From the NCBI RefSeq assembly GCF_000620305.1, contig NZ_JHVU01000030.1:1-50622 (forward strand): a stretch of DNA of 50,622 nucleotides. Direction: 5' to 3'. Positions 42,350 to 50,622 of the stretch are shown piece by piece. A model generated the notes under the pieces. It saw nothing but the letters and a program-made list of their open reading frames with translations, made no database searches and was not told the origin of the DNA. The stretch comes from Desulfitibacter alkalitolerans DSM 16504 (lineage in GTDB: Bacteria > Bacillota > DSM-16504 > Desulfitibacterales > Desulfitibacteraceae). Numbering within the stretch: position 1 is the first letter of the stretch; each line of letters starts with the position of its first letter. The position numbers and the translations under genes are program-made.

Positions 42350-43504
42350 TTAAAGTGCATTTTTATATATTTGAATTATGTCTTCCAAGGTAGCAGTTCT
42401 TGGATTAGTTAAACAACAAGCATCTTTCATTGCATTTTTCGCCATGATTTCCAGATCCTCTTCTTTTACTCCCAACTCAGATAAACCTGCAGGTATACCA
42501 ATGTCCTGAGATAACTTTTCTATTGCATGGATGGCCTTTTCTGCTGCATCTCTTACAGAAAGTCCTTCAATATTTTCTCCGAAGGCTACTGCTATATCTG
42601 CAAACCGCTTGGGATTACTGATTAGGTTAAATCTTTCCACATGGGGAAGCAAAATAGCATTACATACACCATGGGGTAAGTTATAAAATCCTCCTAGTTG
42701 GTGAGCCATGGCATGAACATAGCCCAAGCTTGCATTATTAAATGCCATACCAGCCATAAATTGAGCATAGGCCATGTTGTTTCTTGCTTCAAAATTCTCT
42801 CCGTTGGCTACTGCATTTCTCAGGTTTTCTGATATTAGCTTTATGGAATGAAGCGCAGCAGCATCTGTTACTGGAGTCGCTATTGGAGATACATAGCCTT
42901 CCACAGCATGAGTCAAAGCATCCATCCCTGTAGCAGCTGTCAAGTCAGAAGGCTTTTTCATCATTAAAAGTGGATCATTAATTGATACTGAGGGTGTACA
43001 TCTCCAGTCAACAATTGCCATTTTTATATGTCTGTCAGTATCAGTAATAATGCAAAAACGAGTCATTTCACTTGCAGTACCAGCAGTAGTATTAATAGCT
43101 ATTAAAGGTACCATTGGTTTTGTACTCTTATTAACACCTTCGTAATCATTGATTTTGCCACCATTTGCAGCAACAATGCCTATACCTTTCGCACAGTCAT
43201 GGGGCGACCCACCACCAAGGGATATGATTATATCACATTTTTCTTTTTTAAAAACATCCAGACCTGCCTCTACATTTTTATCAGTTGGATTAGGCTCTGC
43301 CCCATCAAAAACCACAACTTGAATTCCAGCACTTTCCAGGATTGCTTTTACGGCTTTGGCCATGCCCAATTCGTTCAATACCTTGTCTGTAACTATTAAA
43401 GCTTTGCTTCCACCAAGGTTTTTGACTTGCTCTCCCACTTGATTAACTGCCCCAGGACCCATTAAATTAATAGTTGGCATGAAAAAACTAAATACCTTTT
43501 CCAT
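42350..43504 (-). CDS. Iron-containing alcohol dehydrogenase, 1,3-propanediol-dehydrogenase-like
   Basis: A 384-residue group III (iron-type) alcohol dehydrogenase. NAD-binding GGGSPHDCAKGIGI, INTTAGTASEMTRF, the metal-site region ATGMDALTHAVEGYVS, GYVHAMAHQLGG and NLPHGVCNAILLPHV are all present, and the run INDPLLMMKKPSDLTAATG is very like DhaT. It would reduce 3-hydroxypropanal to 1,3-propanediol or a short aldehyde to its alcohol, regenerating NAD+ for the microcompartment. A sigma-54 promoter lies about 70 bp upstream, so expression should depend on the NtrC-type regulator encoded just before it. It has a terminator behind it. Confidence 0.85.
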   Translation of the reverse strand: MEKVFSFFMPTINLMGPGAVNQVGEQVKNLGGSKALIVTDKVLNELGMAKAVKAILESAGIQVVVFDGAEPNPTDKNVEAGLDVFKKEKCDIIISLGGGSPHDCAKGIGIVAANGGKINDYEGVNKSTKPMVPLIAINTTAGTASEMTRFCIITDTDRHIKMAIVDWRCTPSVSINDPLLMMKKPSDLTAATGMDALTHAVEGYVSPIATPVTDAAALHSIKLISENLRNAVANGENFEARNNMAYAQFMAGMAFNNASLGYVHAMAHQLGGFYNLPHGVCNAILLPHVERFNLISNPKRFADIAVAFGENIEGLSVRDAAEKAIHAIEKLSQDIGIPAGLSELGVKEEDLEIMAKNAMKDACCLTNPRTATLEDIIQIYKNAL

Positions 43505-43572
43505 CTCTTTTATCTCCTCCTTTAATTTACTTTGATAGCATTTATTACTATCAACAAGTTATCTTTGTTATT

Positions 43573-43588
43573 AGCAATAATCATGCCA
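43573..43588 (-). promoter_or_regulatory. Sigma-54 promoter of the DhaT-like gene
   Basis: TGGCATGATTATTGCT on the minus strand matches the -24/-12 consensus TGGCACG-N4-TTGCT at all but one position, with correct spacing. It lies 69 bp before the start codon. The gene for an NtrC-type activator lies immediately upstream. Confidence 0.8.
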
Positions 43589-43670
43589 TCGACAGAAATT
43601 TTCTAATATTTCGGAAAGAGATAAGGATTAGACGGAGAGCAAATCTTTTTTTAACATTTATCCATTTTTT

Positions 43671-43705
43671 CTTATTGCTTATTGCTTATTGCTTATTTCT
43701 TATTC
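43671..43705. repeat. Five-unit heptanucleotide tandem repeat
   Basis: CTTATTG occurs three times in a row, followed by CTTATTT and CTTATTC. The tract lies about 85-130 bp upstream of the sigma-54 promoter, between it and the probable enhancer. No gene covers it. Changes in copy number would alter the enhancer-promoter phasing. Confidence 0.8.
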
Positions 43706-43765
43706 GTATTATTTTTTAAAATAGTACATTATATAGTGCCTAAAATGATACAAGCACCCAAATAT

Positions 43766-43786
43766 GGAACAATAAATACTTGTCCC
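43766..43786. promoter_or_regulatory. Possible enhancer site for the NtrC-type regulator
   Basis: GGAACAA and TTGTCCC form an imperfect inverted repeat (6 of 7) with a 7-bp centre, about 180 bp upstream of the sigma-54 promoter. Position and symmetry suit an upstream activating site, but there is only one copy. Confidence 0.35.
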
Positions 43787-43835
43787 TACAAACACATGCA
43801 ATGGATACCTGAAGAATTTTTTATCTTTATATGTT

Positions 43836-45296
43836 TTACCTGTTTTTTACCTTTCTATAAAGGGTATTGCGACCAATACCTAGGATTTTTGCTGCTGCTG
43901 TTATATTGCCTTTGCAGCTTTGCATGGCCATTTCTATCATCTCTTGTTCCACTTCCTCCAGTGTTTTCTGGGGCCAGAATCCTACCTTGTCTGGCATTTT
44001 TTTAGATATTTTCCAAACTATTTCATTAAGTTCATTGGCTATTGAAATTAACTGTTCTTCAGAGTATGTATCAATATCCTCCAGTGAAATCTTTTTGCTA
44101 TCACTTATTTCATTAGTTCCCTTAAATATTTTTTCTGGAAGATGCTTAGGTAATATCATGTTGCCTTCAGCAAGGGCTGTCGATTGTTCAATAGCATTTA
44201 TAAGCTCTCTAATATTGCCTGGCCAAGGATATTCCATTAATCTCTTTATTGTTTTAAAAGCAAACCCCTTTGTTTTTAAGCCTTTTTTATTTATTCTTTT
44301 CTCCAAAATATAATCTACAAGAAGAGGTATGTCTTCTTTCCTCTCTCTTAGGGGTGGTAAATGGAGTCTTAACACATCAAGCCTGTAAAATAAATCCTGG
44401 CGAAATGTATTATTAACCACTGCTTCTTCCAGATCAAGATTTGTTGCTGCTATAATTCGGACATCAGTTGAAATTTTTTTTGTGGCACCAATGGGAATAA
44501 ATTCACCTGTTTCTATTGCTCTTAAAAGTTTTACCTGGATACCAATACTTGCTTCCCCTATTTCATCCAGAAAAAGAGTGCCTCTATCTGCAAGCTGAAA
44601 GAAGCCCTTTCTCTGGTGGCTTGCCCCTGTAAAAGAACCCTTTTCATGTCCAAAAAGTTCGCTTTCCAGTAGACTTTCTACTATTGCACTGCAATTTATA
44701 GCAAGAAAAGCTTCATCCTTACGCTTACTACATAGATGTATAAAACGGGCCATTAGTTCTTTTCCTGTTCCAGTTTCTCCTGTTATTAAAATGTTCAAAT
44801 CTTTAGGAGCCACTTTTGCAGCAAAATTAATTAGCTTCCTGAATTTTTCATTGTCACCTACTACCAGACCCACTTGACTACAGGCTTCTTCATAATTCTT
44901 ATAAGATACAACCACTTCCTGCTGTTCAAGGGCTTTTTTAACAAGACACTCTAATTCATATATGTTTTCAAATGGCTTGTTAATATAGTCAAAAGCTCCC
45001 AATTGAATTGCTTTTACTGCAGATTTTATAGTACTGTATCCTGTCATAATAATTACTTCACAATTATTCTGCGTTTCCTTAATTTTTCCCAGGAGAGCAA
45101 TACCATCTGTATCAGGCAATTTCAGATCCACCAGGGCCAGTTGAAATTGATTTTTTTGAAGTTTGTTTAAAGCTTGTCTTCCATCATGTACAATTTCCAG
45201 TTTATAAGTAAGATTATCCAGGAGATATGTAAAAAAGTTTCCTACTTCTGTATCATCATCTATAATCAAAATATTATATTGGTACATTTTATCCAT
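43836..45296 (-). CDS. Sigma-54-dependent NtrC-family response regulator
   Basis: A 486-residue activator. The receiver has IIDDDTE and phospho-acceptor Asp57 in ALVDLKLPD. The AAA+ domain has Walker A GETGTGKE, the sigma-54-contact loop in the form GSFTGA (the usual GAFTGA with serine), Walker B LFLDEIGEA and a sensor region. The C-terminal Fis-type helix-turn-helix is AAKILGIGRNTLYRKV. It overlaps the kinase gene by eight bases. Its probable target is the sigma-54 promoter before the DhaT-like gene. Confidence 0.95.
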   Translation of the reverse strand: MDKMYQYNILIIDDDTEVGNFFTYLLDNLTYKLEIVHDGRQALNKLQKNQFQLALVDLKLPDTDGIALLGKIKETQNNCEVIIMTGYSTIKSAVKAIQLGAFDYINKPFENIYELECLVKKALEQQEVVVSYKNYEEACSQVGLVVGDNEKFRKLINFAAKVAPKDLNILITGETGTGKELMARFIHLCSKRKDEAFLAINCSAIVESLLESELFGHEKGSFTGASHQRKGFFQLADRGTLFLDEIGEASIGIQVKLLRAIETGEFIPIGATKKISTDVRIIAATNLDLEEAVVNNTFRQDLFYRLDVLRLHLPPLRERKEDIPLLVDYILEKRINKKGLKTKGFAFKTIKRLMEYPWPGNIRELINAIEQSTALAEGNMILPKHLPEKIFKGTNEISDSKKISLEDIDTYSEEQLISIANELNEIVWKISKKMPDKVGFWPQKTLEEVEQEMIEMAMQSCKGNITAAAKILGIGRNTLYRKVKNR

Positions 45297-46635
45297 CTCC
45301 TTTGACCAGGGGAATATATAGAGTAAAAGTAGAACCTATTCCCGGTTTAGATGTAACCTCAATTGATCCTCCATGGGCCTCTGCTATTCCCAGGCTTACA
45401 GACAATCCAAGGCCTGTTCCTTGACCAGGTGGTTTAGTTGTATAGAAAGGATTAAATATTTCTGTAAGTTGGTTTTTTTCAATGCCATGTCCATTATCTT
45501 TTACAGAAGCATATGTGCAACTTCCAAGCTTTTGATGATAGCATATTCCTGTTTCTATCCAAATGGTAGGGTTGTCTACATCTGCTACAGCATCTTTTCC
45601 ATTAAGAATGAAATTTACAATAACCTGTTCCAATTGCTGTATATTTCCTTTAATTAACAGCACCCCAGAATCTAAATCTAATTCAAGCTTTACATTGCTG
45701 TTACCTATCTGATAAGAGAAAAGTTCTACCGACTGCTTAACTGCATTATTAAGATTAATATTAGTAAATGGTTGATAATCTTGTCTAGCAAAGGTCAAAA
45801 GGCTCTGAATAATTCTTTTACATCTGACACCACATTTTACAATATCCTCTATTATTTTACTTTCTTTGGAACCAGCAATTGAATTTCTCTGTAACAATTG
45901 TGCATTTCCTAGAATTGCTGTTAAAGGGTTATTTAATTCATGGGCTATGCCCGCTGCCATTTGCCCTACTGCCGCTAGTTTTGTAGATTGTCTAAGCTGG
46001 GATTCAATGGCTAGCTTTTCTTTAACTTTTTCATAAAGCCTTGTATTTTCTAAACAAACAGCGAGTTGATCTGCCAACTGCTTACTGAAAGTTAAATCTG
46101 ATTCATCAAATCCATTTGCTTTTTTACTCAGTAATGCAAGGTTTCCTATAACCTTTTCTTTAATCGCCAGGGGTACCACAATCAAGGATTTTATTCCCAT
46201 ATGAAAGTAGGCCTTCTCCTCATAATATCTAGCATATTCCCTTGAAATATCTTGCAGTAAAAAACTCCTGTTATTTTTTAATGCATCCCAGTATAAAGAT
46301 TGACCTTTTTCTATGCCTTCCCAGGAAAACACTTCATCAAAAGCTTTTGCTGGAAGAGAAACCTTGACTTCTAATTTATTATTGTTAATTAAAGACAACT
46401 CTAGGATGTCAAAGGTAAACACATAATTTAATTTATGAGCCACATTTTCCATCATTTCTTGTAAAGACATGTTCACATTGATGCTTTTTGTCAGCTCATT
46501 TATTATTTCTAATTGTGCATTTTGCCTCTGAGTCTGAAAATTTTTCTTTTTAAGTTCAATGTAGTAGTTTTTTTTTGAAGAACGTATCCCCGTAAGGTCC
46601 TCAATAAGATTTAGTTTTTCTTTATGCATAACCAT
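45289..46635 (-). CDS. GAF-domain NtrB-type histidine kinase
   Basis: A 448-residue soluble kinase: an N-terminal helical part, a GAF domain (about 60-195, with GIKSLIVVPLAIKEKVIGNLAL), the dimerisation/phospho-acceptor helix GQMAAGIAHELNNPLTAIL, and the ATPase (FILNGKDAVADV, DNGHGIEKNQL, GTGLGLSVSLGI). No membrane helix is visible, so it likely senses a cytosolic signal. It lies 29 bp after the alcohol dehydrogenase gene and is coupled to the NtrC-type regulator. Confidence 0.93.
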   Translation of the reverse strand: MVMHKEKLNLIEDLTGIRSSKKNYYIELKKKNFQTQRQNAQLEIINELTKSINVNMSLQEMMENVAHKLNYVFTFDILELSLINNNKLEVKVSLPAKAFDEVFSWEGIEKGQSLYWDALKNNRSFLLQDISREYARYYEEKAYFHMGIKSLIVVPLAIKEKVIGNLALLSKKANGFDESDLTFSKQLADQLAVCLENTRLYEKVKEKLAIESQLRQSTKLAAVGQMAAGIAHELNNPLTAILGNAQLLQRNSIAGSKESKIIEDIVKCGVRCKRIIQSLLTFARQDYQPFTNINLNNAVKQSVELFSYQIGNSNVKLELDLDSGVLLIKGNIQQLEQVIVNFILNGKDAVADVDNPTIWIETGICYHQKLGSCTYASVKDNGHGIEKNQLTEIFNPFYTTKPPGQGTGLGLSVSLGIAEAHGGSIEVTSKPGIGSTFTLYIPLVKGDG

Positions 46636-46664
46636 ACCTCTTTTTTATACACAAATGATAAATG

Positions 46665-47873
46665 TTATAAAGCCTTCTTTAATACAGATAAGATATCCTG
46701 AGCACTTGTATCTCTTGGATTTGTTATAATATTTGCATCCATTGTGGCTTTAATGCTTACTTCTTCTAAAAACTCCTCTTTTATACCAACCTCTGAAAGT
46801 TTGGAAGGAATTCCTATATCTTCAGCCATTTCTCTTACTAGTGAAATAGAGATTTTAGCCAGTCGTATATCAGAAACACTACTATCTAAAACACCAAACG
46901 CCCGGGCAATATCAGCAAATTTATCAACTGATGATAAAAAATTATACTCCATTACATAGGGAAGGAGTATGGCGTTTGCTTCTCCATGGGGCATGTCTAA
47001 AAGACCGCCAAGCTGATGAGTTACAGCATGTACCATCCCCAAAATAGCATTGGAAAATGCAAGTCCTGCTTGCATACTTGCCATGGCCATGGCCTGTTTT
47101 GCTTTTTTATTTGTTTGTGAGGCAACTGAATGTCTTAAGTTTTGTGCTATTAACTTAATAGAATTAATAGCAAGTACCTCTGTCATGGGAGTACTTGCTA
47201 ATGATACATATGCCTCAATGGCATGTGTAAGGACATCCATTCCAGTTGCTGCAGTAAGTTTTGCATCCTTTGTTGAAAGCAGCTCTGGGTCTATTATTGC
47301 AATATCAGGTATCAAAGATTTTGAAATAATTGTCATTTTAGATTTTCTAAATGTATCTACAATTACAGAAAATTGAGACACCTCGGAACCTGATCCTGCC
47401 GTTGAAGCTACTGCAACCATTGGTGGTAATGGGTTAAATATTTTATTTACCCCTTCATAATCTTTAATGCAGCCTCCATTGGAAACTAAAATGGCAACTG
47501 CTTTAGCAAGGTCCAGCGGGCTTCCACCACCCAAGCCCACCACTGCATCACACCCTTCTTCCTTGTAAGCTTTTGCCGCATTTTCTGCTTCATAATCTCT
47601 AGGGTTTGGCGTTACTTCTGTCCAAACAAAATATTCCAATCCAATTTGTTCAAAATACGGCAGTGCTTTGTCAACCCATCCTGCATTCCTTACTCCCTCG
47701 TCACTTACTAAAAATACTTTTGTAGCTCCAAGTCTAGCAGCGCACTCACCAATTTGTGATAAAGCTCCATCTCCAAAAATTATTTCAGGAGCCACAAATT
47801 TTGTGATTTGCAAACCCTTTTCCCTCCTGTCTTTAATATATTTAATAGGTAATATTTCTTTTTTTGAAAGCAA
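46665..47873 (-). CDS. Iron-containing alcohol dehydrogenase
   Basis: A second group III alcohol dehydrogenase, 402 residues, with about 20 extra N-terminal residues. Landmarks are GGGSPLDLAKAVAIL, STAGSGSEVSQF, ATGMDVLTHAIEAYVS, VHAVTHQLGG and MPHGEANAILLPYV. It probably interconverts ethanol, propanol or a diol with the aldehyde; the substrate is not predictable. It heads an operon with the NtrB/NtrC-like genes. No sigma-54 motif was seen in its upstream gap. Confidence 0.9.
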   Translation of the reverse strand: MLSKKEILPIKYIKDRREKGLQITKFVAPEIIFGDGALSQIGECAARLGATKVFLVSDEGVRNAGWVDKALPYFEQIGLEYFVWTEVTPNPRDYEAENAAKAYKEEGCDAVVGLGGGSPLDLAKAVAILVSNGGCIKDYEGVNKIFNPLPPMVAVASTAGSGSEVSQFSVIVDTFRKSKMTIISKSLIPDIAIIDPELLSTKDAKLTAATGMDVLTHAIEAYVSLASTPMTEVLAINSIKLIAQNLRHSVASQTNKKAKQAMAMASMQAGLAFSNAILGMVHAVTHQLGGLLDMPHGEANAILLPYVMEYNFLSSVDKFADIARAFGVLDSSVSDIRLAKISISLVREMAEDIGIPSKLSEVGIKEEFLEEVSIKATMDANIITNPRDTSAQDILSVLKKAL

Positions 47874-48111
47874 TTTCCTTTAAAAGCTAATTTAAGCATT
47901 TATGTTTTTTAAGAGTACCTTTCAGAAAACACTAATGCTCATCAAACTTTCATTTGAATTTGGAATTTTTCATTGAGACTGTAATAGCATACACTTATTG
48001 TACTTTTTTGCTTCATGTTTAAATAAAGCCTTATTATACTTCCTACAGTTATGTCAATTACCTTAGCCAAATAGTAATTTAAATAAACGGGTTTGTATTT
48101 TTATAATTTCA
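47874..48111. other. Gap upstream of the second alcohol dehydrogenase
   Basis: No gene found. An isolated TATAAT (48033-48038) with TTGACA (48052-48057) occurs on the minus strand, but the spacer is only 13 bp, so it is not a normal promoter. The sequence is very A+T-rich. Confidence 0.4.
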
Positions 48112-48471
48112 TTATGCCACATCGTATACATTATTTTTTATATCCGAATTACCCAAAATAGAATTGATAAAAAGCATATTAGAAAAATAGTGTAGCGACT
48201 GCCCGAAAGTATTAGTATATTCAACATTATGCTCTGCCGAACATTTGTTATCCTTCTCCTGAAAATTTTGTTGTTTCAATGCCAAAGACATGTACCCCTT
48301 GCTACATTTATCTTTCTTTCCGCATCCTGGCAAATAAGGACATTTTTCATCACCCGTATGATGAGGCAGCAATTTTTGTTTCTCTGTTGCCTTTAAACTG
48401 CCTGGAATTACTATAGAAAATTTACTCCGTCCTTCTTTCCCACTGTCATCAAAAAATCCACTTTTTTGCAA
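48112..48471 (-). CDS. Hypothetical 119-residue cysteine-containing protein
   Basis: An open frame of 119 codons with a CPYLPGCGKKDKCSKGYMS stretch, five cysteines in all, and otherwise polar sequence. It meets the transposase remnant head to head at its 5' end and no ribosome binding site of note precedes it. No family was recognised. It could be a remnant gene brought in with the insertion sequence or a chance frame. Confidence 0.25.
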   Translation of the reverse strand: MQKSGFFDDSGKEGRSKFSIVIPGSLKATEKQKLLPHHTGDEKCPYLPGCGKKDKCSKGYMSLALKQQNFQEKDNKCSAEHNVEYTNTFGQSLHYFSNMLFINSILGNSDIKNNVYDVA

Positions 48472-49220
48472 CTGTTTAGTCCTATAATTAATGAAAAATT
48501 TTTAAATTTGCTGTCAGACATGGAGGTAGATAAGTATTTAAAAAAGTTATCTACAGTAGAACTTATTGAACTACTAGCCAATTCCCAAATTAACCAAAAA
48601 AACAGCCTGAAAGATATTAGTAATGATTTTAACAATGATGAATCTACTGAAGTCTTTGATAATCAATCCATTAGCGCCTCACAAATATCTCCCAAGATTA
48701 AGAGATCTGCCAGTAGAGGTAGTAGTTTATTTATTCAAAAATATCACTACGCAACTTGGTAAAGAACTTGGTCATGATAGAATACGTCAAGAAATGGGAC
48801 GGTTGCTAATACTTGATTCTAGAGCCATAAGCTTATGTTTATCTCAGTTTAGATGGGCTAAATTCAGAGAAACTAAAGCAGGGATAAAGCTTCATTTACT
48901 ACTTGAATTCTGCAATGGTGTGGTTATACAGAAGAAGCGATAGTTACACCAGCAAAGCCTGCAGATAAAAACATGATGGATGATATGATAACCTATGAAC
49001 AAGAAACCATCTATGTTTTTGACAGGACGTATGTTGATTATGAGAAGTTTGATGCATACTGTAAAAAGGGTATTTACTTCGTCAGTCGCTTAAAAAGCAA
49101 TGCAGTAGTAGAAGTCCTTTGGTAACATAACAAAGCATCAGCTAGTACGCCTTGGTAAAGATGGCTCTACAAAAATGGAGCATCCTCTACAGCTTATAGA
49201 GACACAAGACAGTAATGTAA
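48430..49220 (+). pseudogene. Decayed IS4-family transposase
   Basis: Homology to IS4-type transposases runs through several frames. The N-terminal part is in one frame (FLQLFSPIINEKFL, VDKYLKKLSTVELI, SISASQIS). It shifts near 48690 to LRDLPVEVVVYLF and the catalytic strand LILDSRAISLCL with RWAKFRETKAGIKLHLLLE, shifts again near 48925 to EEAIVTPAKPADK and TIYVFDRTYVDYEKFDAYCKK, and once more near 49115 to LVRLGKDGS. The part that would hold the last catalytic glutamate is missing. At least three frameshifts and a truncation make it inactive. Terminal inverted repeats were not identified. Confidence 0.8.
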
Positions 49221-49344
49221 GGGGACAATCTCCCCTGCAGTAATATCAAAATATTAGGACAATTGCATCTTCAGTAAGATATTTAAGTGGTTGGAAAGGG
49301 CAGGGAACCACCCGTACCCTTTTTTATGATATATTAATATCATT

Positions 49345-50006
49345 ATCAACAACCGAAAACCAACCACAACCATTGTATTAGACATTGAGCTGCCTTTCAA
49401 GTGTTCTGGTGAGGATTTTGAAAAAATCTATCAAGAACATTATAAAGGTACAATAAGGCATACGTTTATTCGTCAAAGTTTGGGACTTGCCGATAGTGTC
49501 AGACTCAAGTATAACGGTGGCTTTGAAAGATGGTTATTTCTTCTTGATGAAAATGATTGTATATACAAGGTTAGATTTGTAGTACAGACAGCGGTAGGTT
49601 TAACAGCGAGTCGGGTAAGTGGAAATATATCAGTATTTTCCCTAGTTTCATCAAGAAGTACTGGCGCCAGCCAAGCCTTAATTTACTTGAGTACATTAGC
49701 TGCCAGGTAGGAGAGGGTGAGAATATATTTAGGCACATTGATGACCCGGAAGAAATCCTTGACTGCGAAGATCGTATAGTAAGGTCAATAAGACGGATAG
49801 AAAAAGAATGCAGAGAGTATAACTACCTGACATTACTTAACTCTAGATATGTATCCGTCTATAACAGGCCACTTTTGGTATCAGATAAGGAGCATGCAGA
49901 AACAAGAAGATTTAGTACATTGTTTAGCCTTGTATCAACAGCAAGGCAATTCTTCGGAAAACAGCATGGACTACTTAAACTTGTAAATACTGAAATTGTC
50001 CTGTAA
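49345..50006 (+). pseudogene. Frameshifted ORF of unknown family
   Basis: A coding-like stretch in two frames. The first part (VLDIELPFKCSGEDFEKIYQ, GGFERWLFLLDENDCIYKV) breaks near 49590-49620 and continues in another frame with YISIFPSFIKKYWRQPSLN, FRHIDDPEEILDCEDRIVRS and FFGKQHGLLKLVNTEIVL, ending at TAA. No start codon is evident at the 5' end. The composition and the place directly behind the transposase remnant suggest a transposon-related protein, but the family was not recognised. Confidence 0.55.
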
Positions 50007-50010
50007 TACC

Positions 50011-50622
50011 AGCAGAGTCAAAGAATGCTTTCCTGCTCCCAATTAACAACAATAATGTCATATTTTCCTTGTAAGCTTTTCTAATCCCATCCTAAACTTG
50101 CTCTTTTTGTCTCTCATCTGCTCTCATCTAAATTAATTTCCCATTGTTTTAGTACTTTTTCTTGATTTTTTAGCCCAGCAAGAATTTCACATATCACTCT
50201 CCTGGTTTGAGGTGCGATATCATACACTTAGGACAAAGCTGGAGGTGTTACAAATGGGGGAACTCCCAATTAAGTGTAAAACAGCAAAATATCCTAGCCA
50301 TATCTGTGATGAAAACTGCAAAATATTTTCACCATTAAATACTATATCAAATTAAATAATCTGCCTTTTAGTTATGCAAATTAAAAAATCTGTCAATACT
50401 CTTTATTAAAAAGGTATAGAAAGGAAAAAGGGAAAGCGGCACGACACCTAACTTCCCCTTTTTTAAAACCAATCACATGATTAGTATTGACAATTTTTTG
50501 AGAAATATTACCACTAATTCACTTTCCGGGGAAATTTTTTTTCACATGTTCGTTATTGCACCAATCAAGCACTCTGCCATTTATTTAATTTACATTCCAC
50601 CCTGGTTAAATTAATACTATTG
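50011..50622. other. Noncoding right end of the window
   Basis: No intact gene. A minus-strand stretch near 50110-50230 reads YDIAPQTRRVICEILAGLK with stops on either side and may be a worn gene remnant. At 50426-50465 AAAAAGGGAA and TTCCCCTTTTT form a terminator-like stem with one bulge, T-rich on the plus strand and A-rich before it, usable in either direction. Confidence 0.4.

Noticed and set aside
48033-48057. TTGACA plus TATAAT on the minus strand
   Set aside because: The spacer is 13 bp, too short for a sigma-A promoter, and the pair lies more than 150 bp from the gene.
47874-48111. Sigma-54 promoter before the second alcohol dehydrogenase
   Set aside because: No GG-N10-GC pair with surrounding consensus was found on the minus strand in this gap.

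Overview
The window looks like a chromosomal segment of an A+T-rich anaerobic Firmicute of the clostridial type (Peptococcaceae-like; no genus can be fixed from the sequence). The reasons are strong AGGAGG-type ribosome binding sites with many GTG and TTG starts, sigma-A and sigma-54 promoter motifs, a cobalamin-dependent diol dehydratase microcompartment, a YesN/LytS-style two-component pair and a group IIC intron scar. Every convincing intact gene is on the minus strand, so transcription runs from right to left. Only the transposon debris at the right end reads on the plus strand. No tRNA or rRNA gene was seen.

Layout from left to right. (1) 1-11.9 kb: a type I-D CRISPR-Cas locus. The leader-proximal end of an array (two 37-nt repeats, one full spacer) and its leader lie at 1-300. 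They are followed by csa1, cas4, cas2, cas1, cas6, the HD-less helicase cas3', csc1 (Cas5), csc2 (Cas7), a separate 220-codon gene that may encode the small subunit, and cas10d/csc3, which carries the HD nuclease motif. A 41-codon single-membrane-helix ORF with a strong ribosome binding site sits upstream of cas10d. (2) 12.1-22.1 kb: a purine/ureide-type catabolic cluster: XdhC, two PLP fold-II enzymes, carbamate kinase, a YgeW-like carbamoyltransferase, a YgeY-like M20 hydrolase, a GntR/UTRA regulator and an NCS2 xanthine/urate-type permease. Two near-identical 13-bp palindromes, one before gntR and one before the permease, look like operators. (3) 22.5-38.7 kb: a Pdu-type bacterial microcompartment operon. 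Its transcription order is gldA, a DUF1097 membrane protein, pduA, B, C, D, E, G, H, K, J, L, M-like, N, O, P, S, T and a butyrate-kinase-family gene. (4) 39.0-41.9 kb: a PocR-domain histidine kinase and an AraC-type response regulator, probably controlling the pdu operon. (5) 42.1-47.9 kb: two iron-type alcohol dehydrogenases around an NtrB/NtrC-like pair, with a good sigma-54 promoter before the DhaT-like dehydrogenase. A truncated group IIC intron lies directly behind that gene's terminator. (6) 48.1-50.6 kb: a decayed zone with an IS4-family transposase remnant broken by several frameshifts and a second frameshifted ORF of unknown type.

How the genes fit together. The Cas genes form one closely packed effector module and one adaptation module next to the array. 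The purine-type cluster would import an oxidised purine, open it to carbamoyl-amino intermediates and recover ATP through carbamoyl phosphate and carbamate kinase. The microcompartment would dehydrate 1,2-propanediol or glycerol to an aldehyde. It would oxidise part of that through PduP, PduL and an acyl kinase to make ATP, and reduce the rest through an alcohol dehydrogenase. PduO and PduS maintain the cobalamin cofactor and PduG/PduH reactivate the dehydratase. GldA and the DhaT-like enzyme make glycerol/1,3-propanediol metabolism a real alternative. Product and substrate assignments are from motif recognition by eye; no database search was run.
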